NCBI GenBank assembly: GCA_026214975.1
Contig: JAOBSW010001065.1
Location: 1 to 64,000 of the forward strand
From: Gentiana macrophylla
Lineage: Eukaryota; Streptophyta; Magnoliopsida; Gentianales; Gentianaceae
Length of the DNA stretch: 64,000 nucleotides
Reading direction: 5' to 3'
The stretch's first letter is position 1, and every line of letters starts with the position of its first letter. Made by a program: the position numbers and the translations under genes. Positions 11,026-22,150 of this stretch are shown one piece after another. The notes under the pieces are model-generated. The model had not been told where the DNA came from, made no database searches, and saw only the letters and a list, made by a program, of their open reading frames with translations.

Positions 11026-11865
11026 AAACCCACAACTTTTTCAAATTATCGAGTCGGAGCGGGAAAGGCGACAAACCACCCCACGGCCTCTACTATAGGT
11101 GCAAGCACACGAGAGAAGGGTGACGCCATGCCGCTTTGATTTCGCCTTCTACGGATGGTGTTCACACCCTATCAAAATTCAAGGCTTGCTCTCCGAAAGG
11201 ATAGGATTTCGGTACTGTTGAGTCACCGACCGACTCCTACGGAGGCATACTCGGGCGCACTTTGAGATCCGATATAGTAGGTCACACTCTTAATGGATCT
11301 TTTGAAATATCTAGGTTAGAAAAAGGAAGGTAATCAATGATTAAGGTCCGGGATGTCCGATTCCCGTGAGATGTTCGATTCTCAAGCTTAATCATTGAGA
11401 GAGATTGTCTCGCATTTAACCGTCACCTCTTTGACCTACTCCTACGGCGTGCACCGAGGTGCGAGGTTAAATCCTTGGAATTGTAGGATAGACTTTAAAC
11501 AAGTTTATTATTCAGAAAAAATAAAAATCTAGTAGTGAAATTTTAATTTTGAATTTAACTTTCGTCATGTTTATTTACAACTTTAATCTCTAGGCTACTA
11601 AACTGTTAGTAATAGGACTTCATTAAAAATATGGAAGTAACAAGTACATTGTAATTATCAAAAGAATGCGTTAATTTTTCCTTGAGCCTTTTAAAACTTA
11701 AGTGACATAGTATATGTATGTCACGGATGTCACTCGTGTTGAACAAGAGACTCACCATACTTAGTTTACAAAAGATGATATAGACTATCGACAAATTCAT
11801 TTAGTGAATTTTAAAAGTGTAATTACACAACAAATTTCTAAATTGAAAATCATATACATAAGGCA

Positions 11866-12210
11866 TTGCTAGTTAGATGGTATTTTGAACCGATAAACTA
11901 GTGTGAGCCTTAGTCTTATGATTTGTTGTTTTTTCTCAATCATTAGAAATGTGTAATAGATCGCATATGAGTTTCTCCATTTATTGGAAAACAAGAATAA
12001 AGAGTTGCTAGTTAGACAAGATTTGCAAATGATAAACTAGTGAGCTTAGTTTCGATCGCTTTTCTAATCTTGGAAAAATCATAAATACAAAGTGTTGCTA
12101 GTTAGACGGTATTTGGAACCGATAAACTAGTGGGAGATTTATTATGATCTCTCAAACCATTCGAACAAAGTGTTGCTAGTTAGACGGTATTTGGAACCGA
12201 TAAACTAGTG
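11866..12210 (+). repeat. Four dispersed copies of a 38-bp repeat
   Basis: Copies begin at 11866, 12005, 12095 and 12173 with TTGCTAGTTAGACGGTATTT or a close variant and end in GATAAACTAGTG. Copies 3 and 4 are identical. Each copy carries CTAGTT near its start and AACTAG near its end, so a single transcript copy could fold into a stem. Confidence 0.85.
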
Positions 12211-15189
12211 GGAACTTTGGTCTTATGATTTGACTATCGTAAAAAATCGAATAGTCCAAGCTAGTAACACTATCATTAGACATCCCACAGCTTCAAGAGT
12301 AGTGTCTACTCAAATGAACAACTACTTCAAGATCTGTTTCCATTTAAGGAAAGTCAAGAATGGGAAAGGAAGTTTATAGGTGTTAGTCATCTAAACTATG
12401 TAGTTTTAAGGCTAAACCGAAAATTAATAAATTGTAAATTAGAGGATAAGGAAAGTGATTTGGATCACCGACCAATGCATCCTTAGCAATTTTCTATGTT
12501 CTTTGGAAGAACCAGTAGCTTTTCATTAAACGATAAATAAAATAGACAACGGGCGCTTATTTCGTAAAGACTTGTGGGAGTGATATATGGAAATGAATCT
12601 CGGATTCAATTCTTGAGTATCACAGAAAATTAATTTTATGTTTTTAGATTCGTTGGAACGAACATATTCATTTTCAGTAGGATAATTTTTTTGTCTTATT
12701 GACGATAAATATAAAATTCGTAGCACGAACCCAAGACTCGGACTTTTGTTTGATAAAGTTAGAACGGCTAAGAAATGCTGAATAGGTATATGTAACACAT
12801 CTTAAAAAATATAAACGCAAATGGTTTCCGTATTTAGATAAACGCTTCTTTATATACTATTAATTAGTGCGTATTCCCTAACGAAAAGATCTGCAGACTG
12901 GCTTAGGGTGATTCCTATCTCCTACCAAAGGAATCATGTCTCAAAGGAACAATGCCAAAGTTTCCTTTCAATCGGGAAATGGTAATAGATTTAAAGAAGT
13001 TACATAGTTTGTTCAGATTGACATTCGGGTCATATGAAAGATACAAGCTAGTAGTATCTTTGCAAGTAGTGACATCTAATCGACAACTACTCAAACTCCA
13101 ATAAGTTTATCCAAAATATTAGGAGGAATCTCTGATTTCACCAGAGATAGGGTATTCCATACTTAAGTATAGGCTTTGATAGTCTTCGGGACCGATGCTC
13201 GCCTACTCCGAATGAAATGTTTTCACTAAGGGATACACCATAAATTTGCCTTATATTGTTATTGATGTGCTACAATACGCTAAACTCATTTAAGATATTG
13301 GTTGCAAAATAACGGTTAATGTTGTAATGAAAACCGAGAAGTCTACCTAAAAGATGCCTACTCATTTGTGGATAATGAGTGAATTCGGTTCACCCCAATT
13401 CCATAAATATAGACATTTAACATTTATTGCTTGAAGGTAGGACTGGAAATTTTGCGTACACGTTCAGATAGTGAAATATCTTAATACATTGAGTAAAGGT
13501 TGATAATAAAACTCGTAAAATCAGAGAATGACTGTTATACTGTCAAACTGGTCTGATAGAGTCTATAAATCACTGCTTTGGATCTTGAAGTATTTTTACT
13601 CAAGATGTTACTAACTGATTTGTTCAGCCCACATCCAACACCGGCAGTTGGTGAAAACACTAATAAAAACTACTAAACTAGATCAGTATATCAATCCACC
13701 CAGAACACAGTGGGAGTATGGTTTGTCCATTACCCATTGTGGGACCTTATGGTCTATAGGGTAGATTGATGACCTATAGTCCTTCGTGGGGCTGTATAGG
13801 ATCATGATCATAGAGGTTGGTTTAAAAGCCATAACCCCGTGAATGGAGTTTGATACTCCAGCTGCTTGAAACTCTTGTAGAACCACCGAGTATCTTAGGC
13901 ACAATGAGAGTAATTGGAACTACACGGAGAAGAGTCGAATGAATAGAAAGTAATTTAAGGGTGATTTCTAAAAAGGTAGAAAGTTAACATGATCGTGACT
14001 CTCTTACCACTCAGCCTTGCTTGATTTCGCTGTAAAGCGGGAAATAGGGTGATTCCCCAAGACTTCCTTGCCGAACAACGAAATTTGTACTAATTCGTAA
14101 CGAAGGGTTTTAGCTAAGAACAAATGATGATTCGTTACAAAGCGTAAAAATAGGGGTGATTCCCAAGACCTTTTAAGTAGACTAATGGTATGTTAATTTA
14201 TTCAGAAAGAACCTTTGGCAGATGCCTTCCATAGCTTATATCCTTTGGGGATTAAAGCAAACCTCTAGGTCATTTCAAAGTCATATATATTTTTTAATAT
14301 GTGGACTTGACCAAAGATGTTGATAAATCTTTCGTAGATCGGGCATCAATATTAGTAAAGTAGTATGTAGATTAGTGTTTGTGAATGGTAATACTAAAAT
14401 TGTTGGAAACAACATAGGTGTGTTATCTCAACTCAGAGGCTAACATGCCATCGGGCTATTTTCTAAAGAATTTGACTCAATCGAATTCTCTAAAATAAGC
14501 AATTGAAATCCCATTCATCCATCTCAATGGTTAAGATGTTCTTGCACTGAGGAATGCAACATTCAACGATGTAGTCTACCCTACCTCTCAGGAATGCTTG
14601 TCCAAACCTGTAAATGAATACGAAATGGGATGTTTAGTAAATCCTCAAGTCTCTTCGGGAGAATGAGGAATAATATGCTAGTATATTCAGGTGCACACTA
14701 GAATATAAGTGATAACACTGATTTTGGCTTTAGGTCATATTGAGGATGATTGTTAAATCGATCTCAGTCTCAGTATTTACTCATTTGATAAAGTATTATC
14801 CAGTAAGCCGATACCACTCCATTGTGAAAACATTGGAGAGGTAGCACATAAGGATTTTGCAATCACTAAAGGTCATAAGCATATTGAAATCATACCACCG
14901 GATTAGATGGAAAGGCGACGTTTCGATCCTAAAGATTGACTCAAGCCGCCAACCTACCTGATCAGTGTACCAAGTCACATGGTATTCGGATTCTAAGTAC
15001 GTGCCGGGTCACTGACCTACCCTACGACGGCACACTACGGTAGTGCTTGGAAGGATGAATTACTAAGATGCGCTTTGAGGGTATGAATCTTGGGGATATG
15101 TATTACTTGTTTTGAGCAAGTGGGAGAATGTTGTAGATATAGATATAAAGGGTGTGCTCTAAAAGAATTAATCCACTTGCCTTTCGTGC

Positions 15190-15200
15190 AAGTGGGAGAT
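15190..15200 (+). other. Polypurine tract of LARD-like element
   Basis: AAGTGGGAGAT directly before the right LTR. Confidence 0.75.
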
Positions 15201-16983
15201 TGTTAGGTGTAGTGCCCGAAAGACAATTATATAATTGTTTTAGGACAGAATTAATAATTCATCTTATTATATACATGTATGCTTATAATTAAGACACTAC
15301 TGAAAACCCTAAGTACCTCGTTTATGTAATCACATAACTCAGTGTATGGCTATACACAAGATGATTGAGTTAGTGAGATGTACTTAAAATTTACTTTGTC
15401 CAGAAGCGCTTATTAACTGAGTAATGGTCTCAAGATTAATTTGCTAATAATGCGCCTAACACTTTTGTGTGACAGTCTTATACGGGCTGTCGGTAATAGG
15501 GTACCTAGTGGGGCATTTATATATGGTGATAATCATATAGGGCTAGACCGATTTGATTTGAGTTCTCGATATAATTCCGTGATCGAGAAGTCTTATCGAA
15601 TCATAATATGATCATATATGGATTAATCTTAATCCTCGAGGTGATCACATGATGACTACTTAGACTAGGGTAGAGTTTGATGTGTTAGTAAGGATCACTT
15701 CAGTAGTATGTGGTCCAACACTTCGCTGGCTCTATTCTCGAATGAGTGAGTAGTCCGTGCTATCACAGATATGGAATCTATTCCTTCCTCGGAAGTAGAC
15801 AGAGAGTTCCTTATTTGTTAATCCCGAAATCGATCGATGGCGCCAGATTCATATTATATTAGTTATGAACTAATTGATCACTAGGGGTTAATGGTAAATA
15901 AGGATAAGATGTTTCAAGAAGGGTTTACGGAGATATCCTGAATCGTAACAAACAGTCTATGGATGAATTATCCATATGTAATGATTATATCAGTGGACAC
16001 TTTTTGACTCAAAGTTGAGTGTAAGTTTATATATATTTAGCAGAGTTCAGTTTCGGGTTTATGGTGGTGTAATCCCGGAATTAATAGATTGAATATTATT
16101 GTTCATCTCGATTTAATAATTTTATTTAATTTATTGTAGCTATCGAATATGGGTCCATGGTCCCGACATGGCTCCTAATATATCATATACGCTTTTCGTC
16201 GCTTCACCTCAATTATAATTAAATGGTTGGATTGGACTATTTAATGGATATGTGGATTAATTGTTTAGTTGGACTAGACTATTAAATACATGAAAAGAAA
16301 TTTTGATGGACTCGCCCAAAGTGATTAAAAATGCGTGTAACCTAATTTTGTATTAGTGGTGGCCACATATTTTATATATTATTTATTGGGAAATTCGTTT
16401 TCTTGATAAATAATAAGACATGTTATTAAATTATTTATTGGTTAAATAATTTAAGGAAAAGAAAATCTATTGTATATCCTAATTAATTTAGAATATTCTA
16501 GATTTATCTTTTAAGGAAAAGGATTAATTTGATTGATTTTGTATTAATTAATTAATGCCTTGGAGGACAAAGATTTCTCTCATATATAAAGAGAGTACTC
16601 CTAAGCCTAAAAACACAAGTCATTATACGAAATATTGGTAGTAAAATAGCCTAGAATTTTCGGCTATTTACTAAGGGTTTTGAGTTTTAGGAAAACATCA
16701 GGTTTTTCTAAGGTAGCATATCGAGGAGGTCAAGCGGCTTGGATCACCATCCACCTGGTGTTGCTTGGAGATACACGTCGGAAGACGGTGGCATCTCAAT
16801 TTGCATGGATCTTGGATTGAAGATTGTTCTTTGAGTTTATTCACCTTAAACTGGAAAGCAATCTAACCCACTCTTAGGTTAGATCTATTATTTTATGTAT
16901 TTTGATTGTTTAGATCTAGATCTTGTACTTTCCACTGCGTAATCGGGTGGATCTTGATCCATCCGGCGATATTACATCTTACA
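15201..16983 (+). repeat. 3' LTR of LARD-like element
   Basis: Partner of 7818-9599, same termini, followed by the target duplication TACAT at 16984-16988. Confidence 0.93.
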
Positions 16984-18091
16984 TACATATCGTTTGATAT
17001 CATTGTTAACTTCTGGATACATATCATTTGAGAGCTTATGCTTGTATTCATGGCATCTCCTAATTTCGATCTTTGTTTGTAAGCCACGACTAATTAAGTT
17101 TTGCAGCTGCAGTCAGTATCTATGATCTGCCTTAGAGATGCTTTGGCACTCAAAGACTGAATTACTAGAAATGTTCTGCAACATATCTAGTTTGTTTACT
17201 TTTTCAGTGTGTGTTGCTGTTGTTTTCACAGTATGATACAGTAACTAAAGTTGCAAAGTATTAGATTTTTGTAAAAAGTTATTTCTTTTAATGCATTTAC
17301 CATAATACTCACCAAAAAATGCTTTACAGCTGGTTTGACCTAGAAAACATGACTTTATGCATGTAATTTGCTTGTGGCGATTCTATCACATCAGCATCCT
17401 ACTAGTGTTTACCTCATTTAATATGGTGCTGCCGCGATTGGCTCTGCAAATCTTCGAGGCTATACCGCATTATATTATGTTGGTGAAATAGGTTTGCCCC
17501 ATATCCTTGTATATCTTCATCTGATCCGATCTTATTTACCAGACTGTAGATTAAAGTTTCGTTACTTATTGTATGGATTAGCTTTTATTAATTTCCGATT
17601 TTTCAATCTTTATCTCATGTAGAATCATGAATGTTGGGACATATGATGGTAATTTTGAAGTTATGTCCTGGTTATGATCAATTCATATCCTAATTTCTCT
17701 TGTTGTTGACACCTTGACTTTGGAATGGTCTTTTGGTTGAGCTGTGGTATGTCTAAGTATGACCTGATGCAAGCTAGAGAGATGAAGCGAGTAATTTTCC
17801 TACACTTCCAAATTGCATGGAACTAAAAAGAATCCACAATATGTTTGATTGGACTACAAGGATCAGGAACAAGCACCATTTATAAGTAGATATGTTTTTT
17901 AAGCTCATATGCTGCAAGGCTCATATGTTCTATTAGGTTATTTTTCTTTGGATAACTTCATAATTGAGATGTTGTCTTAGGCCATTCTCTCACACCTAGT
18001 GCGCCTTATTGTGTTTACTTTTCCAAAATTTTCTCATTTTTTCATTGAAAGCATTATATATTGTTTTCTTCAAGGCTAAATTTCTCTATAG
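16984..18091 (+). other. Continuation of the interrupted locus, mostly non-coding
   Basis: Intron-like AT-rich sequence. One frame is open from 17422 to the TAG at about 17620 (66 codons, starting YGAAAIGSANLRGYTALYYV), directly after an in-frame TAA and without a clear splice acceptor. I do not recognise it, and it may be chance. Confidence 0.4.
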
Positions 18092-18259
18092 GACCAACTT
18101 CACTACCGAGGAATTAGGGAGATTAAGCTCATGATTCAAAGCAATATATACAAATATCTGAGTGTTCTACTTGATGGGCGGGAGCAATTTGATGAGGAGG
18201 CCATGTTAGGAATAAAAGCATCATGTCCTCAAGAACAAGTACCTCAAATGTATTCGTAA
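18092..18259 (+). pseudogene. Possible terminal exon of an unidentified gene
   Basis: A strong 3' splice acceptor (TTTCTCTATAG, ending 18091) is followed by 55 open codons and a TAA (18257-18259). The peptide begins [20 protein letters not shown] and ends PQMYS; its composition looks like a real soluble protein (charged, no low complexity). I cannot name the family. It has no start codon, so it would be a last exon. It may belong to the same collection of gene fragments as the VPS26-like and CER3-like relics. Confidence 0.4.
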
Positions 18260-18575
18260 TCGAATGTACTATTTCGTTATGCCATGTTTTCTTGATGTAT
18301 CATTTATATCATGTCTTAGATATATTATTTTTATATTTGTTTTCCACTTTCCATGTTCTGAATGGCACAGATTAAGAATTTAACCAAGGAGGAATTCATA
18401 CACACACCCTACGGCATCAGAGCCGACTATTAGATAGAATCTGTGTAACAAGAATGTTAGATACGGTCTCAGGATGATCTCTAGTTACCTCCGGTAGGGA
18501 CGTATTTGGCACAAGTACACTGTGACAAGTGTTGGCCGTCCTGGCGAGGTTGCCAGCCCCTTATAAGGGGGGAGA

Positions 18576-18753
18576 TGTAAAGTCCCACATCGGTAAAGTA
18601 AGTGAATGCTCACTCCCGTATAAGTTTGAAACATAAAGGTCTTGTCAACTTGGGTTATCCATTTTTGATAAAGCAAAGACGGCAGTCTAAGCAGTTGACA
18701 TGACCATTTATGACTCATTTAGCACCACCAGGTAGGGGTCTGGGGGCGTTACA
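18576..18753 (+). repeat. TRIM LTR, 178 bp
   Basis: TGTAAAGTCCCACATCGG start, GGGGGCGTTACA end. It lacks the roughly 140-bp block present near the 3' end of the second LTR. Confidence 0.8.
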
Positions 18754-18917
18754 AAATGATATTCAGAGCTGAATATCAGACAGAACTATGCGCTGAACCG
18801 TTAGATACTCTGTAAGGATGACCTCTAGTTACCTTTGATAGGGATGAAACTGAGACACGGCCACTTGCACAAGTCTTGCCGTCCTGGAGAGGATTCCAGT
18901 CCCTTGTAAGGGGGAGA

Positions 18918-19237
18918 TGTAAAGGCCCACATCCGTAAAGTAAGTGAATTTTCACCTCTATATAAGTGTGATACATAAAAGTCTTGTCAACTCGGGTTAG
19001 CATTTTTAGATCATGCGAGGACGGCGGTCTAAACAGTTGACAGGACCATTTATGAGTCATTTAACCCCGCCATGCCCGGGGTCTATTGAAAATCTATGCC
19101 CAAACCCATATAAGAGGAGGATCCTCATCCCTAAAACCTATGTTATGAGGTGAGGGAAGTCCATCTGTTAATGTGATGGGTGAAAAAACCACAAGTTCCA
19201 GATGTAGGACACTTAAACAGGGTCTGGGGGTGTTACA
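18918..19237 (+). repeat. TRIM LTR, 320 bp
   Basis: Aligned with 18576-18753 up to the GGGGTCT block near 19083, then about 140 extra bases, then the shared end GGGTCTGGGGGTGTTACA. The extra block is either an insertion here or a deletion in the first LTR. Confidence 0.78.
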
Positions 19238-20040
19238 AATACTCCGAATGACGATTTGCACACTGGGCTTGTTCATTGGGTTGTAGTATAGATACTCTTC
19301 CTTTTACCTATCTTTGTTTACATATCGGAATAAACATGAATCGCATTAGTTCCTTGCAACCTGTGATCGGTAGATTTTGATCAAGATTGGCAAAAATGAA
19401 AAATTCTTCAAGGTCTCTTCCACTCATCAAAGCAAAAATGAAAAAACTGTCAAAGTAATTTAAATGTCAAAATCTATCACATCGCCCGACTAATAATCGA
19501 AGTGGTCTCGTGTGATCTCATGCACGGCCATCATTAAGTCGGCTGGGGGTGTGTTGAATTACACTGCAAACGTGTCTTTAAAATTTCATGCCGTAGGATT
19601 CATGCTTTGATGCTTTCTTGAAGCTGAATTTCCATTGCAAGGTCAGTGGTTTATTGCTGGAAGTTTTAGCCATTCTATGTTCAAACACTTATTCAACCGT
19701 ATCTTATCAAAGCCGTGAACCAAGATGATAGCGAAGAGGATGCAAGTGATTCAATAGTAAAATTAGTTTATTTTATTGTTGAGGACATGCCGTTGTTAGA
19801 CTTGTTTAGCGTTTTTGTGTATACTAGATTTGAAATTTGTAAGCATACTTTGGGGTGTTGGGTGATTTGTTTTATTATAAAATATTTGGTTTAAAACTAC
19901 TCTGTCTTTATAATAATTTATTACTTTTCTTTGAAAGACATTTTGTTAAAATTTCATTATGTATAATATAAATACAATGTGCAAACCTAAATGTATCATT
20001 GTCAATTCGTGTGTTATAATGTGCAAAAGAATGTTGTGAA
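19238..20040. other. AT-rich stretch without recognisable gene
   Basis: A short acidic open stretch (AVNQDDSEEDASDSIVKLVY) lies near 19713-19772 and could be an exon scrap, but there is no supporting splice or start signal. Otherwise nothing was found. Confidence 0.4.
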
Positions 20041-20368
20041 TTGATATTTTCAATGGCGGGAATCAATTTACGACATGTACAAAGACGTCGTAAAATTATA
20101 AATTAAGCGTGCTATTGCACGTCGTAAACTAGTTGGTGGGAACCGATTTGACGTGCAAAACACGCCATAAATGAGAAATTAGATTAGCATCATATTCATT
20201 TTACGACGTACAAGTGCACGCGTAACTAAAGTTTATGTTGCACATTTATGCATGTTGTAAAAAAAATTCAGTTTTACTACGTGGATTTATATGACGTGCA
20301 GATGCACGTCGTAAAAGGTAAATTACGACGCGCTTTGCAAGTGGTAATTTCTCAGTTTTCTTTTAGTG
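20041..20368 (+). mobile_element. CACTA-type terminus with subterminal palindrome array
   Basis: The stretch ends TTTTCTTTTAGTG (20356-20368), the reverse complement of CACTAAAAGAAAA, a CACTA-superfamily terminal inverted repeat. The 330 bp before it hold at least six degenerate copies of the paired motif ACGACGTGCA / TGCACGTCGT (near 20070, 20090, 20115, 20150, 20202, 20300, 20325), like the short subterminal repeats to which CACTA transposases bind. The other end of this element is not visible in the window. Confidence 0.65.
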
Positions 20369-21049
20369 ACTTTCTCCACATTCTTTTCCAGACTTGCCTA
20401 ACCTTCTTTACTAGACCAACAAATAAATAAAAAAAGCTTCCCCACCATCTATTTGTTTATGGCTTTTTGGATGCAATGGGACGAAAAAAAGCTTGTCGCT
20501 CCCCTAGCTACTTTTGTTGACTCAACTACTTAAAATGTGTTAAAAGTAGTTCTGTTTTTAAAGTCATCAGTTTGGCTTCCTTTTTGGCTTCTCATGTAGT
20601 CAGACTATCAGGTTTTTACCCGGCAAACCTGCACTCTATATGCCTTAACCGAAGTGTGCATGCCATCTCTTTCGACGAATGCTCTTTCTTCGGTTATAAG
20701 GCCAAGGAAGAAGCATGCTTCTTTACTATCAAGTAGGGCACCTTCACAGTCTTGCTTGGTAGGTCCCCGAGCTATTTTCCATGCACGCATAGCCCTTCTG
20801 GACAGTGCACTCGACTTACATAGTCTACTCTGAGCATTATTTTTAATTGTGAGGATCCACCATGTCATCATTTAAATCTATGCCAACACTGCACAAGGTA
20901 GGTTGTTCCTCCCGTTGCACTTGTTTGTGGTCCCTTTCCGCTCTTTCCTAAAGTAGAACTGTCATGAATTCTTGCTTGCCGGATCTAACCAAAACCTCTT
21001 TATGCCTAACATCTTCTATCTCAAACATCTTGACCTCCCCGAACTCTAA
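20369..21049 (-). pseudogene. Decayed minus-strand retroelement sequence
   Basis: On the minus strand this follows the protease remnant and shows short open pieces with several stops (for instance 20608-20871). No RT motif can be pointed to, so assignment rests only on continuity with 21050-21662. Confidence 0.35.
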
Positions 21050-21662
21050 CTCAAACGGCACTCCCTGTGTCTATTGTTCGGTGGATCTAGGTTCCTAATA
21101 GTTCTCGCATCATTATTGATCCTAACTATGATTTTGCCACTGTCATAATCCAGGATGGCTCTGCTAGTGGACAAGAATGGAAGCCCTAACAAAACATTCG
21201 AACTCGTATCATCTGGGATGTCTAAAACCTATAAGTCAATGGGAAACATTAAATATGGTGTATTCTTTACCATGCCAGCTGCCATGTAAACTTTACGATC
21301 AGTAAAATGGCACGTGTCTGGTCCAATATGCCCTTGAAGTTTGCTTCTTGGCATAGAGAACGGTAATATATTGCAACTAGAGCCAGAGTCACACAATCCT
21401 AGTCCTAAAGTTACGCCATTTATCGAGATAGGAAGCCTAAACGAACCTGGGTCTCCTAATTTTTCTATTCCGCCTGAGTCCGAGTAATCCTCGGGCTCAC
21501 AAGGAAATAATCAGGATACTCTTCGGGATCGGAGTCGGAAGATGATACATCAATAACTTGAATAGAAGACTTACCTCTCTTGTACTCCTCGTACATCCGC
21601 AGGCTCGCTTCCATGTTCCTCTTAGCTCTTGCTACTTCTTCTTCCATTGTCACCCGTTTCAT
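21050..21662 (-). pseudogene. Gypsy gag-end and aspartic protease remnant
   Basis: Minus-strand reading. 21465-21662 gives a Lys/Glu-rich stretch with a Ser/Asp run (SSSDSDPEEYP). It is followed in another frame by GDPGSFRLPISINGV, the protease catalytic region CDSGSSCNILP, and the flap-to-C-terminal block VLLGLPFLSTSRAILDYDSG. In these proteases DSG carries the catalytic Asp; here it is intact. An in-frame stop interrupts FPIDL / VLDIPDD near 21235. The layout resembles Athila/Tat proteases (compare 59890-60200), and the LTR and PBS at 22128-23540 fit that assignment. Confidence 0.68.
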
Positions 21663-22127
21663 GTCCCCTTGGTATTGCTATCATTCCTTCGATCCGGGAT
21701 ACATCGAGATTGGTCCGATGTTCAAAATGGTATGAGGCACCATGCTGGTTTGACTTTGAATTCCCAAAACCTTTTCTGAGAACAAATTAGAAGTGCTTCA
21801 TACTTCCTACAAAGGAGACAAAATAAAAAAATGAAACACGGTTAGCAACTTGCGCTTGAATTGGGTTCAGACCCAACTGTTGTGGACCTAGTACCTAAAA
21901 ACTAACAAGGATAAACATAAACTCACAGAGATGATCAGAGTTTGTATTTATGGAACTCGATTCGCAGTGGCACCATGATGAATCGGGCTCTGATTTTCTC
22001 TCACTGATATCACAGTATTGCATGAACATACATAACGTCTCAAAACCCTAATTAAAAATAGTATAACAGAAATAAGCATAGTTCTTAATTAGAAATAAAA
22101 GAATTTATTACCAAAGTTGGCCATTAT

Positions 22128-22150
22128 CCCCAACAACAATGCCAAAAAAT
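22128..22150 (-). other. Primer-binding site, tRNA-Asp type, transition-decayed
   Basis: On the + strand CCCCAACAACAATGCC followed by AAAAAAT and the LTR. The intact counterparts at 37979 and 50513 read CCCCGGCAACGGCGCC and CCCCGGCAACGGCACC. All differences from the first of these are G-to-A or C-to-T changes. Confidence 0.7.

Larger units (their letters stand above)
9615..15189 (+). other. Non-coding interior of LARD-like element
   Basis: 5.6 kb without a recognisable protein. Visible structures are: a perfect 8-bp hairpin with GAAA loop at 10018-10037; a module at 10665-11025 shared in reverse orientation with 36698-37075; and four copies of a 38-bp repeat at 11866-12210. Elsewhere only short, unrelated frames occur. 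It may be RNA structure needed for packaging or simply decayed coding DNA. Confidence 0.7.
7818..16983 (+). mobile_element. Large LTR element with non-coding interior (LARD-like)
   Basis: A 9.17-kb LTR element. LTRs of 1782 bp (7818-9599) and 1783 bp (15201-16983) begin TGTTAGGTGTAGTGCCCG and end in ACA. They are flanked by a perfect 5-bp duplication TACAT (7813-7817; 16984-16988). A tRNA-iMet primer-binding site follows the left LTR and a purine tract precedes the right one, so orientation is +. The 5.6-kb interior has no frame longer than about 90 codons and no gag, protease, RT or integrase motif that I can find. It is therefore non-autonomous in its present form. The TGTTAGG ends and GTGGGAGAT purine tract recall Ty1/copia elements, but superfamily cannot be proven without coding sequence. 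Confidence 0.92.
18412..19237 (+). mobile_element. Tandem TRIM array (terminal-repeat retrotransposon in miniature)
   Basis: Two LTRs (18576-18753 and 18918-19237) share the start TGTAAAG(T/G)CCCACATC and the end GGTCTGGGGG(C/T)GTTACA. A tRNA-iMet-like PBS (TGATATTCAGAGC, 18757-18769) follows the first and a purine tract precedes each (18565-18575; 18909-18917). Upstream, a second PBS-like site CGGCATCAGAGC (18412-18423, 10 of 12 matches) and a parallel interior show that another unit lay before the first LTR, which now lacks its own left LTR. Interiors are about 150-165 bp and non-coding, as expected for TRIMs. Confidence 0.82.

Noticed and set aside
17422..17621. 66-codon open stretch as a further host exon
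   Set aside because: It follows an in-frame stop directly, lacks a splice acceptor and has no family I recognise; chance cannot be excluded.
18576..19237. Cassandra-type TRIM with 5S rRNA-like LTR
   Set aside because: The LTR start is similar in style, but no 5S gene-like box A/C sequence could be found in either LTR.
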